Positions 4,926 through 11,855 are shown, counted from the stretch's first letter. The stretch is 11,855 nucleotides of DNA from DATHBD01 sp035296325 (GCA_035296325.1 DATHBD010000053.1:1-11855); one strand, 5' to 3'. The notes: a model not told the origin generated them from the sequence alone. Numbers and translations are program-made.

Positions 4926-6902
4926 TCAGCGGCTTCCCACGGGGGTCGGTGCGGGCGCCCTGCTGACCCGGTCCAGCCGCGCGACGAAGACGGTGGCCGG
5001 CAGCGGTTTGCCGAACCAGTACCCCTGCGCCAGGTCGCACCCGAGATCACGGATGTGCTCGGCCTGTTCCAGGGTTTCGATGCCCTCGGCCACGGTTTCC
5101 AGCCCGAGGGTACGACCCAGCGCGAGGATGGCGGAGCAGATCTCGTTGCCGGCGGCGACGAAGGACCGGTCCACCTTGACCTGATCGACGGGAAGCTTCT
5201 GCAGGTGGCTGAGCGAGGAGTACCCGGTGCCGAAGTCGTCCAGGGCCACCCGGATTCCGGAGGCACGCAGCGCGGCGAGCCGGCCGGCAACCGCTTCCTG
5301 GTCGTGCATGATCACCGACTCGGTGATCTCCAGGATCAGGGCGGTCGGACTCAGCCCGGAGGCCTCCAGGGCGGTCAGCACCTCGGGAACGATCTCCGGG
5401 TGGTGCAGTTGATGCGCGGAGAGGTTGACGCTGATCGCAAATGACGGACCCACGTGCCGGTTGGCGAGCCACTCCTGCGCCTGGCGGCAGGCTTCGGCAA
5501 GCACCCAGCGCCCCAGCGGAAGGATCAGCCCGCTGCTCTCCGCCACCGGTAGGAACACGGCGGGCCAGAGCAGGCCGTCAGTGGGGTGCTCCCAGCGTAC
5601 GAGCGCCTCGGCGCCGACTGTCAGGCCGTCGTGCAGGCTGACGACCGGCTGGTAGTGCAGCGTCAGCTCGCCAGCGGCGAGCGCGCGGCGTAGGTCCGAC
5701 TCCAGCGCGACCCGGTTGCGTACCGTCTCGTGCATGGACGGTGCGAAGACGGCGTAACGTCCCTTGCCCAGCCCTTTCGCGGCGTACATCGCAGCGTCGG
5801 CGTTGCGCAGCAGTTCGTTGGCGTCCCGGTTCCCGACGACCGCGATGCCGATGCTGGCGTTCGTCACGACCTGCGTACCCCCCGCGGCGATCGGCTCCCG
5901 CAAGCCGGCGATGATGCGTCCGGCGACACGGGTGGCCATCGCCTCGCCGCCTGCCTGGACCAGCAGCGCGAACTCGTCGCCGCCGAGCCGCGCCGCGATG
6001 TCGGAGCCGCGGACCGATCGCCGCAACCGTTCTGCCACACCGACGAGGAGTTCATCGCCGACCGCATGGCCGAGGCTGTCGTTGATCCGCTTGAAGTCGT
6101 CGAGATCGACAAAGAGGACGGTCTGCTCGCCGCCCTCGCTCATCGCCTGCTCGACCCGCTCGGTGAACAGCACCCGGTTCGGCAGGCCGGTCAACGCGTC
6201 ATGCTCGGCCAGGCGTCGGATGGTCGCCTCGTTCTCGACCGACTGCTGCAGGGCCCGCCGCTCCTGCAACAGCAGGTCGGCGCTGGCGCCTGCCGCGGCG
6301 CGGTGTGCGCGGTCGAACCGCCGGAGCAAGCCCCCGATCATGAGACAACTGAGGGCCAGCGCCGCGATCAGGGTGATGTTGGCGGTCTGCTCAGCGCTGG
6401 CGGCGTTGGCCGCCGAGCGCCGCGACAGCACGCCGATGGTGCCACTGAGCCGGTCGAACTGGCTGTCGGTGGACCTCCACTCCAGGAGCTTCGCCTCCTC
6501 GGCGCCACCGACGAAGAGTTGGGCGACCTCCTCGTCCAGACCGATGTGGTACTGGTCCACCAGCTTCTTGAGGTTCGCCCGATCGGCCTCCGGGAGCAGA
6601 TCCAGGTTGGCCAGAATGACCCGTTCCTTGGCCCGGACCTCGTCAAGTTCATCCGCCAGCCGCACGGACGCGTTCCGGTCCGTCAGCGTGGTCCATTTCA
6701 GGGCGCTCTCCTCGTGGAGCAGCATGTCGAGGTCGCGCAGTCGGGCTCCGGTCTCACTCTGGGCGCCGCCCCGCCCGTGTGCGGTCAGGTTGATGTACCC
6801 GACCGTCCCCAGGATGATCACCACTACGACGAGGATCTTGATCCAGCTCACGTGGTGCATGCCGCGTGGCCGAAGGCGGGTCCTGTCGTGCTCAACGGTC
6901 AT
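4926..6902 (-). CDS. Membrane-anchored GGDEF-EAL protein (diguanylate cyclase/phosphodiesterase)
   Basis: A 658-residue cyclic-di-GMP turnover protein. Transmembrane helices at about 19-37 and 174-193 bracket an extracytoplasmic, helix-rich sensor region of about 135 residues. A short cytoplasmic linker (194-228) leads to the GGDEF domain (about 230-386), with DALTGLPNR (235-243), intact GGDEF (307-311) and an inhibitory-site RxxD (RGSD, 298-301) at the correct five-residue distance. The EAL domain (about 397-640) keeps the catalytic set: EAL (432-434), Asn493 in NLS, Glu525 in LEITES, Asp555-Asp556 in DDFGTGYS, Lys576, Glu606 in VAEGIET and Gln626 in QGY. Both activities are therefore possible, with balance set by the sensor. 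The ATG at 6902 lacks a clear ribosome binding site; Met15 is an alternative that would still precede the first helix. A 26-bp palindrome lies 31 bp upstream. It converges on the binding-protein gene. Confidence 0.95.
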   Translation of the reverse strand: MTVEHDRTRLRPRGMHHVSWIKILVVVVIILGTVGYINLTAHGRGGAQSETGARLRDLDMLLHEESALKWTTLTDRNASVRLADELDEVRAKERVILANLDLLPEADRANLKKLVDQYHIGLDEEVAQLFVGGAEEAKLLEWRSTDSQFDRLSGTIGVLSRRSAANAASAEQTANITLIAALALSCLMIGGLLRRFDRAHRAAAGASADLLLQERRALQQSVENEATIRRLAEHDALTGLPNRVLFTERVEQAMSEGGEQTVLFVDLDDFKRINDSLGHAVGDELLVGVAERLRRSVRGSDIAARLGGDEFALLVQAGGEAMATRVAGRIIAGLREPIAAGGTQVVTNASIGIAVVGNRDANELLRNADAAMYAAKGLGKGRYAVFAPSMHETVRNRVALESDLRRALAAGELTLHYQPVVSLHDGLTVGAEALVRWEHPTDGLLWPAVFLPVAESSGLILPLGRWVLAEACRQAQEWLANRHVGPSFAISVNLSAHQLHHPEIVPEVLTALEASGLSPTALILEITESVIMHDQEAVAGRLAALRASGIRVALDDFGTGYSSLSHLQKLPVDQVKVDRSFVAAGNEICSAILALGRTLGLETVAEGIETLEQAEHIRDLGCDLAQGYWFGKPLPATVFVARLDRVSRAPAPTPVGSR

Positions 6903-6932
6903 GGCTGGGGTCGGGCCGGGGCCATGACGGCC

Positions 6933-6958
6933 CGTCGGGCGCTCGCGAGCGACCGACG
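6933..6958. promoter_or_regulatory. 26-bp near-perfect palindrome upstream of the GGDEF-EAL gene
   Basis: Arms CGTCGG and CCGACG flank the perfect 12-bp core CGCTCGCGAGCG (6940-6951); only one pair, G6939 with A6952, breaks symmetry over 26 bases. It sits 31-56 bp before the GGDEF-EAL start and about 200 bp before the LtrA start, so it most likely concerns the former, as an operator or as a hairpin in the leader. The rest of the 253-bp gap shows no gene; a weaker dyad ACGCT-9-AGCGT is at 7071-7089. Confidence 0.45.
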
Positions 6959-7155
6959 CAGCAGCGGCGTCTGCCCATCCATTCGATCCTGCCCCACCTC
7001 ACGTGGACCCACGCCTCGCCGGAGCCCACCTGGGGGCCGGTGAGACCCGACATTCCCTACATCGGCCGGGACGCTGACCGGCTGAGCGTTTCCTCACAGG
7101 CCGGACCCCCGCCGGAGCGGAGGCGGCGTCCGCGCTGATCTGGCAGCCTGCTGGT

Positions 7156-8397
7156 ATGCGCCAGTCGAAAGCCCCGGAACCGCCCGCCAAGCCGTCCGGA
7201 GCGTCGGAGGAGTCTTCAGCGGAAGAGCGACCGGCGCCGCTGATCCGTCCTCCGCAGCTCCGCATCCAGGAGGAACGCACCGCCTCTCGGCTGGAGCTCT
7301 TCTTCGACCTGGCCTACGTGCTGGTGGTGGCGGAGCTCACCTCGACCTTCGTCAAGGACCTCAGCTGGCACGGCGCGGCGATCTTCGCCGGCCTGTTCAC
7401 GGTGACCTGGTGGTCCTGGGTCACCACCACCCTGTACGCCAACCGGTTCGACACCAACGACGTGATCTACCGCCTCGCCAAGCTTGGCGGCACCGTCGCC
7501 GTCATGGCGATGGCGGCAAGTGCGCCAGAGGCGGCCGGCAGCAAGGCGCCGATGTTCGCGGCCGGCTACCTCGCCACCCGGGTGATGCTGCTCGCGCTGT
7601 ACGCACGGGCCTACCGGCACGTCGCCGACGCCCGCAGGACAATCGCCATCTACCTCACCGGGACCGGTGCGAGTGCCGCGCTCTGGGCGGTGTCGCTCGT
7701 GGTGCCCGGCAACGCCCGGTACGCCCTGTGGGCCGTCGGGCTGCTGCTGGAAGCGGCCGGGCCGGTGGTTGCCACGCGGTTCGGCGGCGGGGTACCGCTG
7801 CATCTGGAGCACCTGCCGGAGCGGTTCGGCCTCTTCGTCATCCTGGTACTCGGCGAGTCGATCGCCTCGGTGGTCGTCGGCGTCCACGACACCTCGTGGA
7901 AGGCGCGTTCGTTGATCGTGGCGGCGATCGGCTTCGTGGCCGTCGCGGCGCTGTGGTGGAACTACTTCGACCTCGGCGGCGCGGCCGGCAAGCGGCGTCT
8001 GGTAGCCGACGGCGAGGACCAGGAGAGCGGTGTCGCGGATGCCTACGTGTACGGGCACCTGCCGCTGATGCTCGGTCTCGCGATCGTCGCGGTCGGCATC
8101 GAGCAGTACATTCTGCACCCGGATTCGGGTCTCTCCGTCATTGGCCGCTGGGCGCTGCCGGTTGGTGCCGCGCTCTTCCTGGCCGGGACCGCGGCGGTCA
8201 TCGCGGGCACCTCGGGACGGTGGTCGGCCGCCTGGCCGTGGCCGATCGCGGCCGTTCCGGTCGTCGTGCTGGTCGGCCTCGTCGCCGCTGTGCCGCCGGT
8301 GGCCACCATGAGTGCCGTGGCTGCGGTGCTGGTCGCGACCGTCATCGCCGGTATCCGGGAACAGCGCCACGGGGACCTCGAGACGACGGAAACCTGA
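7156..8397 (+). CDS. ltrA: Low temperature requirement protein A (LtrA) family membrane protein
   Basis: A 413-residue multi-pass membrane protein of the LtrA family, named after a Listeria gene needed for growth in the cold; the molecular function is unknown. Family marks are RLELFFDLAYVLVVAEL at residues 45-61 in the first membrane helix, WWSWVTTTLYANRFDTND (85-102), and HLPERFGLFVILVLGESI (219-236). A hydrophilic, Pro/Glu-rich tail of about 40 residues precedes the first helix. Roughly eleven or twelve hydrophobic segments follow, with a charged loop at 278-293. The length is usual for actinobacterial members. The ATG at 7156 has no obvious Shine-Dalgarno sequence. The stop codon TGA is immediately followed by a GTG, the presumed start of the next gene, so the two are probably co-transcribed and translationally linked. 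Confidence 0.9.
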   Translation: MRQSKAPEPPAKPSGASEESSAEERPAPLIRPPQLRIQEERTASRLELFFDLAYVLVVAELTSTFVKDLSWHGAAIFAGLFTVTWWSWVTTTLYANRFDTNDVIYRLAKLGGTVAVMAMAASAPEAAGSKAPMFAAGYLATRVMLLALYARAYRHVADARRTIAIYLTGTGASAALWAVSLVVPGNARYALWAVGLLLEAAGPVVATRFGGGVPLHLEHLPERFGLFVILVLGESIASVVVGVHDTSWKARSLIVAAIGFVAVAALWWNYFDLGGAAGKRRLVADGEDQESGVADAYVYGHLPLMLGLAIVAVGIEQYILHPDSGLSVIGRWALPVGAALFLAGTAAVIAGTSGRWSAAWPWPIAAVPVVVLVGLVAAVPPVATMSAVAAVLVATVIAGIREQRHGDLETTET

Positions 8398-9411
8398 GTG
8401 GCACACAGCCCTTCCTCAGATCCACGCACGTCTCGTGAAGCGTGCGGTGCGAACGTCGCTGCGCGATCATCGCCCGATGTGGTCGCTTCGATGTACGTCG
8501 AGTTCGCCGTGCGCGAGGCTCGTGGGGTGTCGCCGGTGTACGAGCGGTTGTCGCTCGCGATCTCGGGCGACGAGGAGGTCCTGGCGTTGCTGGAGACGGT
8601 CCCTGCGCCGAAAAGGCAGCCCAATCTCCTGCTGGGGGTGGTACGTCTCCTGGGTGGTCCGGTAGATGATCCCGCCGCCTTCCACGACTTCGTGCTGGCA
8701 AACTGGCCTGCCGTCGGGACGCAACTGCGTACGCGGGGCACGCAGACCAACGAGGCGGGGCGGTGCGCGCTGCTGCTGCCGGTGCTCGCCGCGCTGCCGC
8801 AGCCGCTGGCATTGTTGGAGGTCGGCGCCGCAGCAGGGCTCGGGTTGTACCCGGATCGCTACTCCTACCGGTATGGCGACCACGTGGTCGGTGCCGGCGA
8901 ACCGGTTCTGGACTGCGTGCTCACTGGAACGGCACCGCCGACGCGGCTCCCTGAGGTGGTGTGGCGAACCGGCCTCGATCTCAACCCGCTGGACGTGACC
9001 GATCCAGCCGATGTCTCCTGGCTGGAGGCACTGATCTGGCCGGAACACCGGCACCGCCGGGACCGGCTGCGCGCGGCGGCTGCGATCGCCGCCGTCGACC
9101 CGCCCACCCTGGTCCGCGGCGACCTCGTGGACGACCTGCGGCGCGTGGCGGCCGCGGCGCCGACCCATGCGACGCTGGTGGTGTTCCACACGTCAGTGCT
9201 GTATCAGGTGCCACCCGCGCGCCGAACCGCCTTCGTGGACCTCGTTCGAGGGCTGCCCGGACACTGGATATCGGTCGAAGCTCCGGACGTTCTGACCTTC
9301 CCGACGTTGCCGCCTCCGCCGGACCAGGCGCTGCACAACGTGCTTGCCCTCGACGGGAAGCCGCAGGCATGGACCCGCGGCCACGGTCAGGCGATGGCAT
9401 GGTTCGCGTGA
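8398..9411 (+). CDS. DUF2332 family protein
   Basis: A 337-residue cytoplasmic protein of the DUF2332 family, function unknown. Conserved stretches are YVEFAVREARGVSPVYERL (residues 33-51), PAPKRQPNLLLGVVRLLGG (69-87), the glycine-rich LLEVGAAAGLGLYPDRYSYR (139-158), which looks like a Rossmann-type nucleotide-binding turn, GLDLNPLDV (192-200) and LVVFHTSVLYQVP (about 260-272). The start is uncertain. The GTG at 8398 directly follows the LtrA stop and would give coupling, but residues 1-30 show no family similarity. GTG 8479 or ATG 8491 (Met32) are alternatives without better ribosome binding sites. Adjacent to LtrA, but no shared pathway is known to me. Confidence 0.85.
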   Translation: MAHSPSSDPRTSREACGANVAARSSPDVVASMYVEFAVREARGVSPVYERLSLAISGDEEVLALLETVPAPKRQPNLLLGVVRLLGGPVDDPAAFHDFVLANWPAVGTQLRTRGTQTNEAGRCALLLPVLAALPQPLALLEVGAAAGLGLYPDRYSYRYGDHVVGAGEPVLDCVLTGTAPPTRLPEVVWRTGLDLNPLDVTDPADVSWLEALIWPEHRHRRDRLRAAAAIAAVDPPTLVRGDLVDDLRRVAAAAPTHATLVVFHTSVLYQVPPARRTAFVDLVRGLPGHWISVEAPDVLTFPTLPPPPDQALHNVLALDGKPQAWTRGHGQAMAWFA

Positions 9412-9478
9412 CCTCCCATCGAGTCCGTACTGCTCGCTGGCCCGGAACAACGCCCCAGCGGCGGCACGCTCCCGGCTC

Positions 9479-9507
9479 TTGAAATCAAACATCCCTTGTG
9501 TTCATAT
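9479..9507 (+). promoter_or_regulatory. Promoter of the DeoR regulator gene (leaderless)
   Basis: TTGAAA (9479-9484) is a near-consensus -35 box; 17 bases later lies TCATAT (9502-9507) as a fair -10 box. The start site predicted seven bases beyond is position 9514, the A of the regulator's ATG. With no Shine-Dalgarno sequence before that ATG, a leaderless message is the natural reading. The -10 box lies within the operator palindrome. Confidence 0.5.
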
Positions 9508-9512
9508 GAACA
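9499..9512. promoter_or_regulatory. 14-bp perfect palindromic operator at the DeoR gene
   Basis: TGTTCATATGAACA is perfectly self-complementary. It ends one base before the start codon of the DeoR-family gene and covers its -10 box. DeoR-family repressors commonly bind repeats of TGTTC/GAACA type, so this is a likely autoregulatory site. A second CATATG overlaps the start codon (9511-9516). Confidence 0.6.
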
Positions 9513-9513
9513 T

Positions 9514-10272
9514 ATGGAAAGTGCGGAACGCATCCGGGCGATCATCACGTCCCTCGGCGGGCAGGACACCGTGTCGGTCGCGGAACTCGCCGCCGAACAC
9601 CGGGTCTCCGAGATGACGATCCGCCGCGACCTCGACGAACTCGCCCAGCAGGGCGTGGTGCGGCGGGTACGGGGCGGCGCCATCAGCCTGTTGCTGCGCG
9701 GCGAGGAGCCACCCTTCGGCGTCCGGGAACGGGAGGCTGTCGACGCCAAGCACCGGATCGGCGTCGACATCGCCGCGTTGATCGCAGACGGCGAGGCCGT
9801 GCTGCTCGACGGGGGAAGCACCGTCCTGCACGTGGCTCGAGCCCTGCGCGAGCGCCGCCTCACCGTGATGGCTCTCGCGCTGCAATCCACCGTGGAGCTG
9901 AGCACCGCTCCCCGCGTCCGACTCGTGGTTCCCGGCGGTGAGGTGCGGCCGGGCGAGCTGAACTTCACCGGACCGCTGGCCGAATCATCCATCAAGGCGC
10001 TTCGGTTCGACACCGCGGTCATCGGCTGTTGCGGCCTCTCCGCACAGCACGGCCTCACCGCTCACGATCTGCCGCAGGCAGCGATCAAGCGGGCCGCGAT
10101 CGATTCGGCGCGGCGGGTGGTCGTCGCCTGCGACTCGGGCAAGTTCGCCCGTACGGCGTTTGGCGCGGTCTGCCCTCTCGACCGGATCCACGTCGTGGTC
10201 AGCGACCCCGAGATGCCCCGCGACCAGCACGACGCGCTGACCGCCGCCGGCGTCACCGTCCGACTGGTGTGA
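9514..10272 (+). CDS. DeoR/GlpR family sugar-responsive transcriptional regulator
   Basis: A 252-residue repressor. The N-terminal helix-turn-helix is clear: VSVAELAAEHRVSEMTIRRD (20-39) then LDELAQQGVVRRVRGGA (40-56), the classic DeoR signature. The C-terminal sensor domain (about 75-235) has the phosphosugar-isomerase-like fold, with the phosphate-binding DGGSTV (99-104) and ACDSGKFARTAFG (205-217), where Lys210 fits the conserved lysine of the family. It should respond to a phosphorylated sugar; the identity is unknown. The ATG at 9514 is chosen: the frame continues to a TTG at 9496, but the family start and the leaderless promoter point to 9514. The transporter gene 95 bp downstream on the same strand is the most likely target. 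Confidence 0.92.
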   Translation: MESAERIRAIITSLGGQDTVSVAELAAEHRVSEMTIRRDLDELAQQGVVRRVRGGAISLLLRGEEPPFGVREREAVDAKHRIGVDIAALIADGEAVLLDGGSTVLHVARALRERRLTVMALALQSTVELSTAPRVRLVVPGGEVRPGELNFTGPLAESSIKALRFDTAVIGCCGLSAQHGLTAHDLPQAAIKRAAIDSARRVVVACDSGKFARTAFGAVCPLDRIHVVVSDPEMPRDQHDALTAAGVTVRLV

Positions 10273-10281
10273 CCCGGTCCG

Positions 10282-10316
10282 GGCCGGCGGCCCGCTGAGT
10301 GACCGGGCCGCCGGCC
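10282..10316 (+). terminator. Strong hairpin between the DeoR and MFS genes
   Basis: GGCCGGCGGCCCG (10282-10294) pairs over 13 bp without mismatch with CGGGCCGCCGGCC (10304-10316), with a 9-base loop. It begins nine bases after the DeoR stop. No T run follows, so it may be a GC-type terminator, an attenuator limiting transcription into the transporter gene, or an mRNA stabiliser. Confidence 0.5.
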
Positions 10317-10367
10317 GAGCGACCACTGTCGCGCCGGGACGGCGCGCAACCCGCCCTGGAGGAGCAC

Positions 10368-11556
10368 GTGACCCTCAGCCTCGACCACAGCATCAAACTG
10401 CGTCGCGGCCGGACCGCGGTCGCTCTGCTGTTCCTGGTATCCGGCGTGGCCGTCGGGACCTGGACGGCCCGAATCCCTGCGGTCAAGCAAGAGCTCGGGC
10501 TCACCGACGGCCAGCTGAGCATCGGTCTCCTCGGGCTTGCCGGCGGAGCGATCGCCGGCATGCAGGTCATCGGCCGGCTGGTCGATCGCCACGGCAGCGC
10601 CAAGGTCATGATTCCGGTGGCGCTGAGCCAGGGCGCAGTCCTGGTGCTACCGGCCTATGCCGGCGGCCTGCTCGCGTTGGCACTGGCGCTGTTCGCCTTC
10701 GGGGTGGTCCACGGCACCCTCGACGTCGCGATGAACACCAACGCGGTCGAGATCGAGCGGGCCTATCGGCGGCCCATCATGTCGTCCGTCCACGCGGTGT
10801 TCAGCATCGGTGGATTCCTCGGCGCAGCCGCCGGCGGTCTGTTCGCCGCAGCCGACCGCAGTCGCGACATTCCTGACCGTCGGCGCGGCGCTGACCGCCC
10901 TGGCGGTCTGGGCTGCCCGGTGGGCGTTGGCGAGCGGGCCCGCCGGGCCGGCGCACGAGGTCCCGCACGACGTCGCATCCGGCGCCGGGCAGGCCCGGCA
11001 CGGCGTACTCCTGCTGGGTCTGCTGGCCTTCTGCTGCCTGGTCGGCGAGGGCGCCGCAGCCGACTGGAGCAGCGTCTACCTTCGCGACAGCCTCGGCAGC
11101 TCCGCCGGGTTCGCCGCGGTGGCCTTCGCCGCGTTCTCGCTGACCATGACCGCCGGGCGGCTGGCCGGCGACCGACTCGCCGCGGCATTCGGGCCGGTGA
11201 CGCTGGTACGGGCCTGCGGCGTCCTCGCCGCCATCGGCCTCGGAACCGCGGTGCTGGTCGGCCATCCGGTCGCCGCCGTCATCGGGTTCGCCTGTTTCGG
11301 TGCCGGCCTGTCGTGCATCGTGCCGCAGGTCTTCTCCGCCGCCGGCAACGTCGACCCTGGACAGGCTGGGCGGGCCCTCGCCCGGGTCGCCGGACTCGGC
11401 TACCTCGGCTTCCTCAGCGGACCCGTACTGATCGGCGGCGCGGCCGGCCTCGTCGGTCTACCCCGGGCGCTGCTCATCCCGCCACTGCTGGCGCTGTTCG
11501 TGGCTGCCACCGCGACCGCGCTACGGATCCCCGAATCACGTGCGGCCACGAACTGA
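10368..11556 (+). pseudogene. MFS transporter, MosC/YbjJ-like, interrupted by a frameshift
   Basis: Two adjacent frames together encode a normal-length 12-helix transporter of about 395 residues. The first part starts at GTG 10368, three bases after GGAGGAG, and runs through TWTARIPAVKQELGLTDGQL, GRLVDRHGSAKVM (loop 2-3 motif), FGVVHGTLDVAMNTNAVEIE and HAVFSIGGFLGAAAGGLFAA. Around 10851-10858 the sense switches by one base to the next frame, which continues ATFLTVGAALTALAVWAARW, VGEGAAADWSSVYLRD, FSLTMTAGRLAGDRLA and GLSCIVPQVFSAAGN, and ends at TGA 11556. The protein resembles the MosC/YbjJ branch of the MFS, where some members move sugar-like compounds. Unless the shift is a sequencing error or is bypassed, the first frame runs on unrelated to 11630 and yields only about the first five helices. 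The upstream DeoR gene is its likely regulator. Confidence 0.8.
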
Positions 11557-11626
11557 TCAAACCGGTGAGGGTCGTGACGTCCGGGCCGAGCCCGTTCCCG
11601 CCGTTCACCACGTTGTGGGCGATCGG

Positions 11627-11855
11627 TTAGGCGGGGCCGCCGGTGATGCGCCAGCGTTGGTTGGTGCCGGTGGTGCAGGTCCATTGGACGAGTGTGGCGG
11701 CGTCGGCGAGGCTGGCTGCTGTGACGTCGACGCATTTGCCGCTGTGGGCGGCGATGAGTTGGTAGATGCCGGTGGTGGTGGGCTGGAGGCGGAAGGTCTG
11801 GTTGGTGGCTGTGGTGCAGGTCCATTGGACGACCTGGGCGCCGTCGGCGGTGGAT
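11627..11855 (-). CDS. Ricin B-type lectin (CBM13) C-terminus of a probable secreted protein (partial)
   Basis: The reading frame enters from the right edge and ends at TAA 11627-11629, giving the last 75 residues. It carries ricin-B beta-trefoil repeats: QVVQWTCTTATNQTFRLQPT, then YQLIAAHSGKCVDV and LVQWTCTTGTNQRWRITGG near the end. The QxW signature appears as NQRW in the last subdomain and as a degenerate NQTF in the one before. The conserved SGKCVDV strand and paired cysteines are present. Such modules bind galactose- or xylan-like polysaccharides and normally follow a catalytic domain in secreted actinobacterial glycosidases. The catalytic part lies outside the window. The gene converges with the MFS gene, 70 bp apart; only a weak 5-bp hairpin (11582-11594) lies between. 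Confidence 0.88.
   Translation of the reverse strand, partial: STADGAQVVQWTCTTATNQTFRLQPTTTGIYQLIAAHSGKCVDVTAASLADAATLVQWTCTTGTNQRWRITGGPA
11670..11832 (-). repeat. 22-bp exact direct repeat inside the lectin coding region
   Basis: Positions 11670-11691 and 11811-11832 are identical. They lie 141 bp (47 codons) apart and both encode VQWTCTT, so they mark successive beta-trefoil subdomains. Exact nucleotide identity suggests recent internal duplication or gene conversion between subdomains. Confidence 0.75.

Noticed and set aside
5730..7043. Long plus-strand open frames (437 and 387 residues) over the GGDEF-EAL gene
   Set aside because: They are antisense shadows caused by high GC; the minus-strand protein has every expected motif.
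7216..8406. 396-residue minus-strand frame over the LtrA gene
   Set aside because: His/Arg/Gly-rich shadow composition; the plus-strand LtrA frame is a clear family match.
10299..10367. Upstream GTG at 10299 as the MFS start
   Set aside because: It lies inside the loop of the intergenic hairpin without a ribosome binding site, whereas GTG 10368 follows GGAGGAG and begins a typical MFS N-terminus.
11557..11626. Minus-strand continuation beyond the lectin stop reading AHNVVNGGNGLGPDVTTLTG
   Set aside because: It is in frame with the lectin but after a TAA, only about 30 residues and with no start or family match; chance open frame seems likelier than a lost extension.
1..11855. CRISPR arrays, tRNA/rRNA genes, insertion sequences, toxin-antitoxin or phage-defence genes
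   Set aside because: No regularly spaced repeats, cloverleaf-like sequences, transposase motifs or defence domains were seen on either strand.

Overview
The window is very GC-rich. Its coding frames show strong G/C bias at third codon positions, GTG starts, lipoprotein and Sec signals typical of Gram-positive bacteria, DUF2277 and DUF2332 proteins, an AfsR/SARP-type regulator remnant and ricin-type lectin modules on secreted proteins. This points to a filamentous actinobacterium, most likely of the Micromonosporaceae. The family assignment is inference; the actinobacterial assignment is solid. No rRNA, tRNA, CRISPR array, transposase or phage gene was seen.

Layout. (1) Positions 1-177, minus: N-terminus of a secreted protein leaving the left edge, probably a GH43-like glycosidase, with a promoter upstream. 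(2) 460-969, plus: DinB/DUF664 protein. (3) 978-1292, plus: decayed N-terminus of a SARP-type regulator. (4) 1302-2237, minus: a TetR regulator, a short upstream ORF, and a promoter carrying two near-identical palindromic operators, so the unit looks autorepressed. (5) 2250-3044, minus: DUF4184 membrane protein, divergent from (6) 3141-3419, plus: DUF2277 protein followed by a hairpin. (7) 3625-4899, plus: sugar-binding lipoprotein of an ABC importer, without any permease or ATPase gene beside it. (8) 4926-6902, minus: membrane-anchored GGDEF-EAL protein with intact motifs and a near-perfect 26-bp palindrome upstream. (9) 7156-8397 and 8398-9411, plus: LtrA-family membrane protein abutting a DUF2332 protein. 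(10) 9514-10272, plus: DeoR-family sugar regulator behind a 14-bp perfect palindrome, apparently leaderless, followed by a hairpin and (11) 10368-11556, plus: a MosC/YbjJ-like MFS transporter broken by a frameshift. (12) 11627-11855, minus: C-terminus of a ricin-B lectin protein entering from the right edge.

How it fits together. Carbohydrate use is the recurrent theme: secreted carbohydrate-active proteins at both edges, a sugar-binding lipoprotein, and a DeoR regulator beside an MFS transporter. The remaining genes are single conserved housekeeping or accessory genes, and most transcription units hold only one or two genes. I see no coherent new multi-gene system. The most noteworthy signals are the regulatory architecture at the TetR and DeoR promoters, the palindrome ahead of the cyclic-di-GMP gene, the orphan binding protein, and the two decayed genes.
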